In this document: one piece after another, positions 26,730 through 35,786 of the stretch
Layout of the letters: every line of letters starts with the position of its first letter
How positions within the stretch are numbered: the first letter of the stretch is position 1
Assembly (NCBI GenBank): GCA_964342355.1
Contig: CAYFFG010000001.1
Span: 248,001 to 312,000, forward strand
Length of the DNA stretch: 64,000 nucleotides
DNA from: Hirschia sp964342355
GTDB lineage: Bacteria; Pseudomonadota; Alphaproteobacteria; Caulobacterales; Hyphomonadaceae
Reading direction: 5' to 3'
Made by a program: the position numbers and the translations under genes
The notes under the pieces: model-generated
What the model saw: the letters and a program-made list of their open reading frames with translations, nothing else
What the model was told of the DNA's origin: nothing
The model's database searches: none

Positions 26730-27692
26730 TTGCTTCGCAGGTTTCGAGTTGAGTTAAATGATGGCGAGGTGGCGGGCATTGCTTTTGGCGCGCCAAATGC
26801 GCCGATGAAAAGTCTGTTCCTCCATGCCAATGGTATGAATGCGATCACCTATCAATCCATCCTACAGCCATTAGGTAATTTCTGGCACGTCGCCGCTGTT
26901 GACTTGCGTGGGCATGGTCGCTCGCGTCTGACAACCGAAGGCGTGCGATACTTGTCGTGGAACCGCCATCGCGATGATGTCATCAGCATAATCGAAAATG
27001 TGGCGCCTGAGGGCCTGGTTTTGAGTGGTCACTCAATGGGGGCGACAGTTGCGTTGATGGTTGCGGCCAAGCGGCCTGACCTGGTTAAGGGACTTGTGCT
27101 GGCTGATCCGGTTGTTATGTCGCCGCAATTTTATCTCAGCGCTCACATTCCAATGTTGAATGTCCTGATGCGATCGGGAAATTCTATTGCAAAGTCAGCG
27201 TTAAAGCGTCGACGCACATTTGCTTCGATGGAAGAAGCTGAAAATGGCTATGAGGGACGCGGCGCTTTTGCGACCTGGCGCAAGCCATTCCTGCATGATT
27301 ATCTCGTGGATGGTTTAGTCCCAAATGATGAGAATGGTGTGACGCTTGCCTGTTCGCCGGAGTGGGAAGCGGCAGGGTTCAGAGCGCAGCGTAACCGTCC
27401 TTGGGGGGCTATTCACAAGCTTAAGAAACAGGACTTTCCAGTGATTATGCTACAGGCGGCCAAGGATTCAACTTCGGTGTCTGACCTTGATCAGCGCGTT
27501 CATTCTGTTCGGCCAGATGCTGCCGTGACGCGCGTTCCTGGCACAACTCATTTTCTGCCTATGGAGCGCCCATATGTTCTTCGTGACGCCATCAAGATCC
27601 TGATAGAGACAATGGATGGCCTACATGCTGGCACTGATTATGTTGGTGTTGTGAAACGCACCATCAATGATTCAATTGGGCAGATGAGCTAA
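26730..27692 (+). CDS. Alpha/beta hydrolase with TTG start
   Basis: 320-residue serine hydrolase fold. The nucleophile elbow is GHSMGATVAL (Ser ~97), the oxyanion-side segment is LFLHANGMNA, and the catalytic His is in GTTHFLPMER near the C-terminus. A DLRGHGRS motif is present. No ATG fits: the chain starts at TTG 26730 with TTGGAGAG about ten bases upstream and only 6 bp after the DUF4197 stop. The N-terminal strand (RFRVELNDGEVAGIAFG) is needed for the fold, which supports the TTG. Substrate unknown; esters or lactones are possible. Confidence 0.85.
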   Translation: MLRRFRVELNDGEVAGIAFGAPNAPMKSLFLHANGMNAITYQSILQPLGNFWHVAAVDLRGHGRSRLTTEGVRYLSWNRHRDDVISIIENVAPEGLVLSGHSMGATVALMVAAKRPDLVKGLVLADPVVMSPQFYLSAHIPMLNVLMRSGNSIAKSALKRRRTFASMEEAENGYEGRGAFATWRKPFLHDYLVDGLVPNDENGVTLACSPEWEAAGFRAQRNRPWGAIHKLKKQDFPVIMLQAAKDSTSVSDLDQRVHSVRPDAAVTRVPGTTHFLPMERPYVLRDAIKILIETMDGLHAGTDYVGVVKRTINDSIGQMS

Positions 27693-27697
27693 CGTTG

Positions 27698-28618
27698 TCA
27701 CAGCCATAAAGGGTGGGGCGCTGACGCCTTTAGCGTCTCGATTCCCTTTGCGTCGGGCGCAACCGCTTTTCGGGTTTCAAGATCAAATTGAACGACTGTC
27801 GCCTGGATGCGCGCAAAAGCAGTCCCGGTTGTGGGGTTCATCAGCCAATGACGAATGGCGATCACTTTGCCCATTGCGCCCACGACGCCGGAATAAAGAT
27901 TAAATGTGTCTCCAGCTTCTGGCAGATCATCGACGATGACACGGTATTCCAATGCGGCGGTGCCTGCATTGCCGCCCTCCGAAGGGCCGCGCGACATGGT
28001 TTCGCCAGCGCTATCCAAGAGATTAGGCACACTGTCGGAGATGCGGCCAATAATATGTTCTGGGTTCATGAAGCCATAGACATCGCAATGCTGGGGCGGA
28101 ACCAGCCCGCAGCCAATAAGACGCGGTTCGATTTCAGTCACATCCGCCATTGTTGGCGGGCGGTCTGGCGTGATGGAAAAGTCAATTGAACGCGGTCCAA
28201 ACTCGATTTCGCCAGTATGTCTGATATCTTCAAACGCTGCACGCGTGCGCGGAGACCACGCAAATGTTTTCATTGTGTGGTTGTCACGATGATGCAGCCA
28301 CATCTGACAAGTGGCGGCGACGTCGCCATTGAGGTGAGACATCTTGAAATAGACAAGAGCGCTGGTGTCCTGAACATCAAGCACGCCTGCTTCAATATAG
28401 ATTGGCTTTCCTGCTAGACACTCCTTCACAAACCTCAGATGGATGTCTTTGGGAGAGATCGTTGACGGCGAATTGGCGCGAAAGGCGTGCGCCATTTTTG
28501 TCTTATGCGCGAAAATGCCCAGACTCTCGTTGAACCGGGCCAGATAAAACCGCACGTTCATGTGGCCCATTTCATCGCATTCCCAGGTGTTGGGGCTGCC
28601 GCGGTAGACTTCTATCAC
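27698..28618 (-). CDS. Double hot-dog acyl-CoA thioesterase family protein
   Basis: 306-residue protein with two hot-dog units. The first begins YRGSPNTWECDEMGHMNVRF, a 4-hydroxybenzoyl-CoA-thioesterase-like active-site helix. The second follows after ~160 residues (PPQHCDVYGFMNPEHIIGRI). The likely start is GTG 28618, with AAGGAAG about nine bases before it and 28 bp after the zur stop. An ATG at 28669 would overlap zur by 23 bp. It would hydrolyse acyl-CoA or acyl-ACP thioesters. Its pairing with zur is probably by position only. Confidence 0.8.
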   Translation of the reverse strand: MIEVYRGSPNTWECDEMGHMNVRFYLARFNESLGIFAHKTKMAHAFRANSPSTISPKDIHLRFVKECLAGKPIYIEAGVLDVQDTSALVYFKMSHLNGDVAATCQMWLHHRDNHTMKTFAWSPRTRAAFEDIRHTGEIEFGPRSIDFSITPDRPPTMADVTEIEPRLIGCGLVPPQHCDVYGFMNPEHIIGRISDSVPNLLDSAGETMSRGPSEGGNAGTAALEYRVIVDDLPEAGDTFNLYSGVVGAMGKVIAIRHWLMNPTTGTAFARIQATVVQFDLETRKAVAPDAKGIETLKASAPHPLWL

Positions 28619-28646
28619 GTTAGGTCTTCCTTGTTTTATTCTGGCG

Positions 28647-29114
28647 TCAGGCAGCGGCCCGACATGCATCGCAAACGCCGCGCACCTCTACGACAGCATG
28701 ATCAATCTTGAAACCGACATTCTTTGACTCTGCTTCCAGTGCTGCAAATGTCGACGTTGCATGTAATTCCTGAGTGCTTTCACATTTTAAGCAGATCAGG
28801 AAAGCGGCAGCATGGCGGTGATCGCGGTGACCACAGGCAACAAAGGCGTTGAGGCTTTCGATCTTGTGGGCAAACCCAAGCTCTAAAAGAAAGTCCAGTG
28901 CGCGATATACCGTGGGCGGCTTAGCGGCGCCGTCACCGTCCAGATTGTCCATCAGATCGTATGCTTTGACCGGACTGCTGGCTCGCAACAATAATTCCAG
29001 CACGCGCCGCCTGATTGGCGTTAGTCGTACGCCTTTGCTCAGGCAAGTCGCCTCAGCGTCAGCAAGCGCGCTGACCGTATCTTCAGTCGAACAAGAAAGA
29101 TGAGCATTTTGCAT
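28647..29114 (-). CDS. zur: Fur-family zinc uptake regulator Zur
   Basis: 155-residue metalloregulator. Residues ~25-85 form the winged-helix DNA-binding domain (LTPIRRRVLELLLRA; KPPTVYRALDFLLELGFAHK). The dimerisation domain carries the Zur-type His-rich site ACGHRDHRHAAAFLIC and two structural CxxC pairs (CLKC, CDAC) that hold zinc. The HAAAFLIC form distinguishes Zur from Fur. With zinc bound it should repress zinc import genes; none lie in this window. It is the first gene of a pair with the thioesterase. Confidence 0.9.
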   Translation of the reverse strand: MQNAHLSCSTEDTVSALADAEATCLSKGVRLTPIRRRVLELLLRASSPVKAYDLMDNLDGDGAAKPPTVYRALDFLLELGFAHKIESLNAFVACGHRDHRHAAAFLICLKCESTQELHATSTFAALEAESKNVGFKIDHAVVEVRGVCDACRAAA

Positions 29115-29190
29115 GCGCCTATAATCGACTGATGCGCGAATGATAACAAGATGAATCTGTTGCTTGGGACGAATTTATCAAACAAGAAAA

Positions 29191-29225
29191 AGAAAATGGA
29201 CGCTCCTTTTATAGAGGAGCGTCCA
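29191..29225 (-). terminator. Rho-independent terminator of ompW-like gene
   Basis: 10-bp perfect stem GGACGCTCCT/AGGAGCGTCC (29199-29208 with 29216-29225), followed on the minus strand by ATTTTCTTTTT. It lies ~70 bp after the OmpW stop. Confidence 0.88.
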
Positions 29226-29293
29226 AGGAAAACCCCATCACGCGAGTTTGGGGATGTGGGTGGTTCCGCACAAGTTAAGTGCGGGACGGAAGG

Positions 29294-29977
29294 TTAGAAC
29301 TTGTAGCCAAGGCCTGCGCCTAGAATGAGCGGGTTAATGTCCACATCTGCCTGAACAGTCGCGCCGAGCGCGGTTGTCAGGTCGACGGTGACATCGGTGT
29401 TGATCCAGACCTTCTTGGCGTCGACGTTGAAGGCCCAACCGCCTTCTTCGCCATCCAAGTCATAGTCGAAACCAATCTGGAGCGCGCCGCCAAAAGATGG
29501 GTCATAGTCAATCCCATCGGCTACAGAGCCTGCGTCTTCATCAAAGAAGAGTGTGTAGTTGATGCCCGCACCAACGTAAGGCTTAAATTGGCCGAACTGT
29601 GTGAAGTGATATTGGGCTGTGAGAGTTGGCGGCAGAAGCCAGACATCCCCAAGGTCTACAGTTCCAAGTTCGCCGACACCTGGAACAACGAGACCGGCTG
29701 TTTCTACATCGTGCGGCGTGACTGCCAAAATCAGTTCAAAAGCGATGTTGTCGTTCAGGAAGTATGAAATATCGAGTTCCGGCACGACGCTGGTTTCGAT
29801 GTCAACGTCGCCAACAAGCGCAGTTCCGCCAACGGATAAATCGCCGCTTTCATCTGGGACGACATGCAAGATGCGCCCGCGGACCATCCAAGGATTGTCG
29901 GTCTCAGCAAATGCAACATCAACGTTCAAGCCGAATAAGATTGTCGCAGCAGCAAGTGCTTGAAATGTGCGTGTCAT
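29294..29977 (-). CDS. ompW: OmpW-family outer membrane protein
   Basis: 227-residue eight-stranded beta-barrel. A signal peptide ends near AFAETD. The barrel starts with MVRGRILHVVPDESGD, and family hallmarks are ELDISYFLNDNIAFELI, PPTLTAQYHF and FKPYVGAGINYTLF. It ends with GAGLGYKF and the terminal Phe needed for BAM recognition. The ATG at 29977 follows CAGGGG. OmpW proteins form narrow channels for small hydrophobic molecules and are often induced by oxygen limitation or stress. A 7-bp dyad lies about 90 bp upstream. Confidence 0.92.
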   Translation of the reverse strand: MTRTFQALAAATILFGLNVDVAFAETDNPWMVRGRILHVVPDESGDLSVGGTALVGDVDIETSVVPELDISYFLNDNIAFELILAVTPHDVETAGLVVPGVGELGTVDLGDVWLLPPTLTAQYHFTQFGQFKPYVGAGINYTLFFDEDAGSVADGIDYDPSFGGALQIGFDYDLDGEEGGWAFNVDAKKVWINTDVTVDLTTALGATVQADVDINPLILGAGLGYKF

Positions 29978-30393
29978 GAAATTCCCCTGCAATCACATTA
30001 CAAATTTTAAGGCTGGAAGCTGGCTAGCGCCCATTAAAAACCTCAAGATAATTATGGGTATATATCCATATTAAAAATATGGAATTGAGGCGTGTTGACG
30101 CAGTTCATATTGAATTCGGGTTATATTTTTTGGGAAATCTTGGCCGCTGAACTCTCTAAAATGAGAACATCTGAAAAAAGAGAACAAAAATCATGATCCG
30201 TGCGGAAGAGCTCGTTTCCTATCGTGCTGTTAGCTTGAGTTCAGATTCAAAACAATTTTTCGGAAAATAACAGATATCGCACGGTGAAGACCTGTATTTA
30301 TTCGTAAATTTTGAGTTAATTGCGTGAGAACAAAAAGGGATTGAATGAGAACAAAAATAGAATATAAAGATGGAAACGGAACGGAGAGCGAAC
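29978..30393. other. AT-rich intergenic region with dyad and direct repeats
   Basis: 416 bp, much richer in A and T than the surroundings. It contains CCATATT-AAA-AATATGG (30066-30082), upstream of ompW. GAGAACA repeats lie at 30161-30168, 30180-30190, 30324-30336 and 30345-30357, the last three extended to GAGAACAAAAA. A 25-codon ORF at 30193-30270 has no good ribosome binding site. It looks like two divergent regulatory regions. Confidence 0.5.
30066..30082 (-). promoter_or_regulatory. Perfect dyad upstream of ompW
   Basis: CCATATT-AAA-AATATGG, 7-bp arms, ~90 bp before the ompW start. It may be an operator. It does not match the FNR box (TTGAT-N4-ATCAA). The binding protein is unknown. Confidence 0.3.
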
Positions 30394-30756
30394 ATGTATC
30401 AGTCAGTCAATTTCTGTGGCGCAAGTGGTCAGTCATACGGTTTTGAGCGTATGAAGACCCAAAATGATGAATGGATCAGCGCGCCGGGCGTCATGATTTT
30501 CACGGCGGCGGATGGCCGGGTTATCAAAGTCTCTGAACAATCCGGTCGCGCAGAAGACATTAGCGCGATCTGGCGCTGGCGCGAGGCGCAACGCTTTGGC
30601 GCCACATCCATGTTTTTATGTCGGGACAAGAACGCTTCAGCGCGCCGGACAGCTGTAGATGACCTCAAGCGCGGTCTCGATCCTGTATGCGATATGGCGA
30701 CGCCTTATGAAACAGCGTCTGAAAGCGTGCGTATTGTGTTGCCACTTGCGGCGTAA
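30394..30756 (+). CDS. Small protein of unknown function
   Basis: 120-residue soluble protein with no signal peptide. Most of it looks like a compact alpha/beta domain (APGVMIFTAADGRVIKVSEQ; DISAIWRWREAQRFGA), with three cysteines. The ATG at 30394 is chosen because CGGAGAGCGAAC precedes it; an ATG at 30370 would add eight residues. An AT-rich region with four GAGAACA repeats lies upstream. I do not recognise the family. Confidence 0.6.
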   Translation: MYQSVNFCGASGQSYGFERMKTQNDEWISAPGVMIFTAADGRVIKVSEQSGRAEDISAIWRWREAQRFGATSMFLCRDKNASARRTAVDDLKRGLDPVCDMATPYETASESVRIVLPLAA

Positions 30757-30825
30757 ATTGCACGACTGACTTTATCCGAACACCGACGTCGCAAGGGCGC
30801 TAACGCCCACCACCAGCGCCCATAT

Positions 30826-30847
30826 GTGCGTTACGCCACGCACTTTT
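30826..30847 (+). terminator. Small hairpin with T-run
   Basis: GTGCGT-TACGCC-ACGCAC then TTTT, 70 bp after the stop at 30756. A weak intrinsic terminator for the small gene. Confidence 0.45.
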
Positions 30848-30909
30848 ATGATCAATGCCTTTTCCGCATGAGGCGTATCTGATCTAGCCACCATCGCCAC
30901 GTCGGCACT

Positions 30910-30946
30910 GCGCCCGCCCGGAAATCCCAGGCGGGCGCTTTTTTTT
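30910..30946 (+). terminator. Rho-independent terminator between converging genes
   Basis: 9-bp GC-only stem GCGCCCGCC/GGCGGGCGC, 11-base loop, then eight T. It is oriented to stop plus-strand transcription before the converging VWA gene. Confidence 0.88.
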
Positions 30947-30964
30947 AGCCGGGGAGGGTAGTCG

Positions 30965-32671
30965 TTAGTCACCACCGCCAGAACTGTTTTCCAGAGATTC
31001 CTGTGCAGCGGCAGATTTTGCAATACGCGCTAGTTGGACGAATTCAGCACGATAGCCGTAAGCGTCTGGCCCTTTGGAAGCGTTGCCAAGATCAATAATC
31101 GCATCATAGTCAAATGCGTCATCCAAGTATGGGTCACCGCGCAGTAACTGGCCGAATCCCGCCACAGCAGTTGCAAACCGCACATATTGCGGCGCTTCGT
31201 CAAAAGAGGAGATCGCCATCTCATCTGTGACTGGTGTGGTGGTCAGTTTCGATGTGTCTTCACCGGGCGTCTTGTAGCGCATCTTCAGGAATGCCCATTC
31301 GTTTGAATTGGCAGTCGTTTCTTCTTTTTCACTATATCGCGATTCATCGATTAGACCTTTTTCACCCACCGGAGTCAGTTCATAGATTGCAGTGACTGAG
31401 TGGCCTGCGCCAATATCACCGGCGTCAACCTTGTCATTGTTGAAGTCTTCACGGTTCAGAATGCGGGTTTCGTATCCGATAAGGCGGTATTCCTTCGCAC
31501 GTGCAGGGTTGAACTCGACTTGGATCTTGACGTCATTTGCAATCGGAAAAATGGAGCCAGAGAGATCGTCTGCAAGCACTTTTCGGGCTTCGTTCAGCGT
31601 GTCGATATAGCTTGCCATACCGTTTCCAGCCTGAGCGATCTTTTGCATCATCGCATCATTGTAGTTGCCACGACCAAACCCGAGTACAGAAAGGTAAAGT
31701 CCGCTCTCACGCTTGCGAGACACAAAGTCCTCAAGACGCTCGTCCGAAGTCACGCCAACATTGAAGTCACCATCTGTTAAAAGCATGACGCGGTTGACGG
31801 AGTCTTCGTCAAAATTCTGTTCGGCGAGCGCGTAAGCAAGGCGTAATCCTTCGCCGCCTGCTGTTGAGCCGCCAGCTGAGAGATTGTCGAGAGCTGCAAA
31901 GATCTTGGACTTGTCCGAGCCGGGTGTGGGGTCAAGCACAGCGCCGGCTGCGCCAGCATAAACAACGATGGAGACATGATCGTTTTCGTCCATCTGGTCG
32001 ATAAGCATTTTTAGCGCTTTTTTTGCCAGCGGCAGTTTGTTGGGAGAGTTCATTGAGCCGGATACATCCACCAACAATGTTAAATTCATTGGAGGTTGTT
32101 TGTCGCGCTCAATGTCAAAGCCCTGAATGCCGATATGCAAGAGTTCGCGGTCTTCCGCCCAAGGGCTTGGCGTCAATGTCACATGACTTGCAAAAGGTTC
32201 GTCGCGACTTGCGGTTTGGGGATAGGCATAATCAAAATAATTGATCATTTCTTCGATCCGCACAGCATCTTTTGGGGGCATAAATCCATCGCTGAGCATG
32301 GAACGGATGTTGGCGTATGATGCGGTGTCTACGTCGATCGAGAAGGTCGAAACAGGTTCTTCAGAAACCAGTTTGACCGGGTTGATCTGAACATCCTCAT
32401 AGCGATCCCGATCTTCTGGCGCTGGCGTGACTTGTGCTGGGATTTCTGCAAGCGCAGGGGACGGTGCGCCGCCAGCTGTGGCGGTCACGTCTGACATGGC
32501 GCGTTTCTGAGCTGAATAACCCGGTGGTGGCGGAGGCGGTGGGGGCGGAGTTGGCGAAGGTGCAGCGTAAGCTTCCTCTGCTTCATGTTGCCCGGAAGTT
32601 GTTGTGTCGGAATAACAAGCTGCAAGCAATGTCATCATTGCAACGCCGCTAGCCAGTGCAAAGCGTCTCAT
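30965..32671 (-). CDS. VWA-domain lipoprotein (YfbK-like)
   Basis: 568-residue predicted lipoprotein (lipobox LLAAC, Cys ~19). A proline run (about residues 42-50) links it to a VWA N-terminal segment (DVDTASYANIRSMLSDG). The von Willebrand A domain follows, with an intact MIDAS (LLVDVSGSMNSPNKLPLA: D-x-S-x-S) and later TDGDFNVG. A DUF3520-like C-terminal domain completes the YfbK architecture. It likely sits in the periplasm and binds a protein partner through a divalent metal. No AAA/MoxR partner gene is adjacent. It ends in Ser/Gly (SSGGGD). Confidence 0.88.
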   Translation of the reverse strand: MRRFALASGVAMMTLLAACYSDTTTSGQHEAEEAYAAPSPTPPPPPPPPPGYSAQKRAMSDVTATAGGAPSPALAEIPAQVTPAPEDRDRYEDVQINPVKLVSEEPVSTFSIDVDTASYANIRSMLSDGFMPPKDAVRIEEMINYFDYAYPQTASRDEPFASHVTLTPSPWAEDRELLHIGIQGFDIERDKQPPMNLTLLVDVSGSMNSPNKLPLAKKALKMLIDQMDENDHVSIVVYAGAAGAVLDPTPGSDKSKIFAALDNLSAGGSTAGGEGLRLAYALAEQNFDEDSVNRVMLLTDGDFNVGVTSDERLEDFVSRKRESGLYLSVLGFGRGNYNDAMMQKIAQAGNGMASYIDTLNEARKVLADDLSGSIFPIANDVKIQVEFNPARAKEYRLIGYETRILNREDFNNDKVDAGDIGAGHSVTAIYELTPVGEKGLIDESRYSEKEETTANSNEWAFLKMRYKTPGEDTSKLTTTPVTDEMAISSFDEAPQYVRFATAVAGFGQLLRGDPYLDDAFDYDAIIDLGNASKGPDAYGYRAEFVQLARIAKSAAAQESLENSSGGGD

Positions 32672-32780
32672 AGGTAATCCCCTGTTTAAGTCCGCCCAGC
32701 GAACCCGTTCCTGTCCATTTGTTCATCCGACAGTGAAATTCAGGCGAAACTGCGACATGAAAAAGGTGTTGGAGCGGCGA

Positions 32781-34679
32781 TTATGAAGGGGGGAGGTCTT
32801 CTGGTGTGTCTTCCGGGGATAGATCGGGGGCATCCATTGGCGCTGTCACGCCTTCGCTTTTGATCCATGCGTGCACGTCATCAGCGACAACATGTAACGG
32901 GCGTCCGCCGTGTTTTAGCACAACATCATGAAAGGAGCGCACATCAAAATTAGCGCCAAGCGCACGGTCAGCCTGAAGGCGTAGCTCGCGCAAATAGAGG
33001 CGACCAATCATGTAGGCCGACGCTTGTCCGGGCCATACAGCATAACGATCTGCTTCGGTTTCCATTGATGTGCGGGTCTGGCCGGTCACATTGACAAGAT
33101 AGTCAATGACCTGTTCGCGCGACCACTGCTTGTGATGCATGCCTGTGTCCGCCACAAGACGCGCTGCGCGGAAGAGGAGCGATTGAAGATATCCCAAGCG
33201 ACCAAGGGGGTCGTCTGTGTAGACGCCCATTTCGTCAGCGAGGTCTTCCGCATAAAGCGCCCAACCTTCGCCAAAGGCGGGATAATAGACGACACGTCGC
33301 ATCAATGGCGCATCTTTCATTTCCTGCTGAAAGGATGTTTGCACGTGATGGCCTGGCTCAGCTTCGTGATAGGTCAGTGTCTTCAACGACCATTTCGGCC
33401 AGTCCGCCGTGTCGCGCAGATTGATATAAAAAATGCCCTCAGCATTGGATTGAGGCCGGGGCGAGGCGTAGTATCCGCCAGGCGCGGAGGCTTCGTTGGA
33501 AACAGGCAGACGCACCGCATGGACATCTGTCCGGGGCGCATTGAAAAACACGTTCAGCAATTGCGCGTCCATGTCATCGATGAGCGTATTTGTATAGGTG
33601 ATGAGTTCTTGGCGGCCTGTGTCTGAGTTTTCAAACAGGTGATCAGGATCGGCTGTCAGTTGAGCCATGCGTTTGCCTACGCTACCGTCTTCATAGCCAA
33701 GACCAACCAGCATCATGTTCATTTCATGCGTTAAGTCTTCAACCAGATTGAGCCCCAGGGCATGGACTTGGTCCGGCGAAAGATCAGTGGCTGTGTAGAG
33801 CGAGAGCGCCTTTGGATAGTATTCTTCGCCGCGCGGCAGTTTCCATACGCCCGCATCGTCAGTGGCGGCTACTTTAAGCGTTTCCAACTGCCTGATGAGG
33901 CGATCATAGGCAGGGTAGATTTCAGTTTCGATAATCTCGATCGCCGTTTGCTTGAGCGCATCCCTTTGTGCGTTGGTGACGCTTTCAGTCAGATAAAGCG
34001 CATTCAACATGGCCTGCACATAGAAGGTATCTTCAGCCGGTACGTTACGTATCGTTTGGGCCTGATTGATTGTGCTTTGCAGAATGAAGCGAGGCGGGAT
34101 CACGCCAAGATCAACATCATTCATGAACCGGGTAAGCTCATCATCCATCACGTCGGACACGCATTTAAGACGTTCTATATAGATCTCGGCATCCCAAAGG
34201 GATTCGATGTGGTGGTTGCTCGCAAGGAAGCCGGGTAATTTGATGTAAGCGCCATCGAGTTGGGTAATAACGTAGGGCGTGCTCCAGGCAAGACCGACAT
34301 CGCCATAGCCAAACGCGTTTAAGGTGGCGGCATGGTCATAGAGGTCAGTCAATACTGAAAGCGTTCGCCGGTTCTCTGCGTTTAAAGCGTCAGGCGAAGT
34401 TCGTAACAACGCTTCTAAATGTTCAATTCGTTGTGACGCGCGTGAAGAAATCTCGGCTTGCGAGCGATTGTCCAGCAAATGGCTATGCAAGGGTATCGAA
34501 GGCAGGTTTTCACCCAGATAAAGCGCCAGTTCAGGCGAACCGTTGAGTTCCTTTTCGCCTATCTGGCTAACCAATCTGTCAAATGCGATATTTGCATCCT
34601 GCTTTGGTCCGCTACACGCCGCTGCTAACACCCCAAAACAGATTAAAATAGGCAGCAAAAAGCGATTATTTCCTGACAT
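32781..34679 (-). CDS. DUF885-family lipoprotein, putative metallopeptidase
   Basis: 632-residue predicted lipoprotein (signal to LAAAC, Cys ~23). It belongs to DUF885, which carries a gluzincin-like motif, seen here as TYHEAEPGHHVQTSF (HEAxPGH) at about residue 440. Further conserved segments are GWALYAEDLADEMG and YLVNVTGQTRTSMETEADRY. The open frame reaches 34751, but the ATG at 34679 has AAGGA about ten bases ahead and starts the signal peptide. It would act as a periplasmic or surface-exposed peptidase; activity is inferred from the motif. Confidence 0.87.
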   Translation of the reverse strand: MSGNNRFLLPILICFGVLAAACSGPKQDANIAFDRLVSQIGEKELNGSPELALYLGENLPSIPLHSHLLDNRSQAEISSRASQRIEHLEALLRTSPDALNAENRRTLSVLTDLYDHAATLNAFGYGDVGLAWSTPYVITQLDGAYIKLPGFLASNHHIESLWDAEIYIERLKCVSDVMDDELTRFMNDVDLGVIPPRFILQSTINQAQTIRNVPAEDTFYVQAMLNALYLTESVTNAQRDALKQTAIEIIETEIYPAYDRLIRQLETLKVAATDDAGVWKLPRGEEYYPKALSLYTATDLSPDQVHALGLNLVEDLTHEMNMMLVGLGYEDGSVGKRMAQLTADPDHLFENSDTGRQELITYTNTLIDDMDAQLLNVFFNAPRTDVHAVRLPVSNEASAPGGYYASPRPQSNAEGIFYINLRDTADWPKWSLKTLTYHEAEPGHHVQTSFQQEMKDAPLMRRVVYYPAFGEGWALYAEDLADEMGVYTDDPLGRLGYLQSLLFRAARLVADTGMHHKQWSREQVIDYLVNVTGQTRTSMETEADRYAVWPGQASAYMIGRLYLRELRLQADRALGANFDVRSFHDVVLKHGGRPLHVVADDVHAWIKSEGVTAPMDAPDLSPEDTPEDLPPS

Positions 34680-34774
34680 CACGTGACGTTCCTTAGATGT
34701 TCGTCTGCGCACTGGTTGTTTAGCTAAAGCTTTTCCGTTATTGACCGGCAATCATCAAGGCAGGAGCTACAGAG

Positions 34775-35581
34775 ATGGACAGCAATGCTGGTGGCGCTCA
34801 GCCCCAACAACCCGAATTGACTGGTCAGGTATTGTTTTACGCAAAGCCTGAACCGCTGACTCTTGAGGCGCACAAGGGCCTCGGTGTGAAGCAAATTTCA
34901 AACCCTTTCATGTTTCTTCGTTCGGCGCACGCTATTCCAGTGACCGTAAGCGAATTTGGCGTGGCGTCGACATCATACCCGATCATTCTGGTCGGTCAGG
35001 ACAAGACACCCGTTGCTGTAACAGGCGTACGTCAGGGCGAAAACGAATATGTTGACTCAAATGGCGTTCCTGACCCGGACAACTACGTGCCTGCCTTTGC
35101 GCGTCGTTACCCATTCGTGTTTGCGTCCGACCAGTCCGCAGACCGTCTTTTGTTGTGTGTCGACCGCAACGCGCCAATGGTGACAGATCAGCCAGACGTG
35201 CCTTTCTTTGAAGGCGATCAGCCGTCTAAGTTCACACAAGACGCGATGGAATTCTGTAAAGAGTTTGAACGTCAGCGCCGTGCTACAGTCGAGTTTGTAA
35301 AACTCCTCGACGAAAAAGGTCTGCTGGAGCAAAAATCAGTGTCTTTCACACCTCGCGACGCGCAGGGTAATGAAGGTCAACCTCAGAAGATTGCCGACTA
35401 CTGGGCGGTTTCCGAAGAGAAAATGAACACGCTGGACGATGCGGCGTTCAACGACCTTAAAAATGCTGGCGCATTGCCGGCAGTATACGCACACATGATT
35501 TCGCTGCTGAACTGGCCGCGCGTCATTCAGCGTGCGATGCGTCGCCTGCAGGCTGAGCAACAAGCAAAACCAGCCTCTTAA
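34775..35581 (+). CDS. SapC-family protein
   Basis: 268-residue soluble protein of the SapC family, named after a protein encoded with the S-layer gene in Campylobacter. Typical segments are SNPFMFLRSAHAIPVTVSEF, YPFVFASDQ and LLCVDRNAPMV. SapC-like proteins are common in Caulobacterales and Sphingomonadales next to TonB-dependent receptors or alone. Biochemical function is unknown. GGAGCTACAGAG precedes the ATG. It is a single gene with its own terminator. Confidence 0.85.
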   Translation: MDSNAGGAQPQQPELTGQVLFYAKPEPLTLEAHKGLGVKQISNPFMFLRSAHAIPVTVSEFGVASTSYPIILVGQDKTPVAVTGVRQGENEYVDSNGVPDPDNYVPAFARRYPFVFASDQSADRLLLCVDRNAPMVTDQPDVPFFEGDQPSKFTQDAMEFCKEFERQRRATVEFVKLLDEKGLLEQKSVSFTPRDAQGNEGQPQKIADYWAVSEEKMNTLDDAAFNDLKNAGALPAVYAHMISLLNWPRVIQRAMRRLQAEQQAKPAS

Positions 35582-35610
35582 GCCGACAGCTGCTTCAAGT
35601 ATGAATGATC

Positions 35611-35644
35611 AGGGCCGGGAGACAGCGTTCTTCCGGCCCTTTTT
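35611..35644 (+). terminator. Rho-independent terminator of sapC-like gene
   Basis: 10-bp stem with one G-U pair (35611-35620 with 35631-35640), ten-base loop, then TTTT. Confidence 0.88.
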
Positions 35645-35786
35645 GTTGCGCTTGCGGATTGTGGGTTAATGTGACGGAAACTATTTTTTTTACATCTCAT
35701 ACATCACGAGTGCGTTAAGCGGCTGGACGATGTTTGCGCGCAGCAATTATGTGACTCTATCAAATATGATTCAGGGGTAAACTTCG

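Noticed and set aside
30161..30357. LexA box reading of the GAAC repeats
   Set aside because: Alphaproteobacterial LexA needs GTTC-N7-GTTC (or its complement); the spacings here do not fit.
30772..30894. 40-codon minus-strand ORF ending in a membrane-like helix
   Set aside because: It overlaps hairpin terminators and lacks a ribosome binding site, so the evidence is too thin to call.
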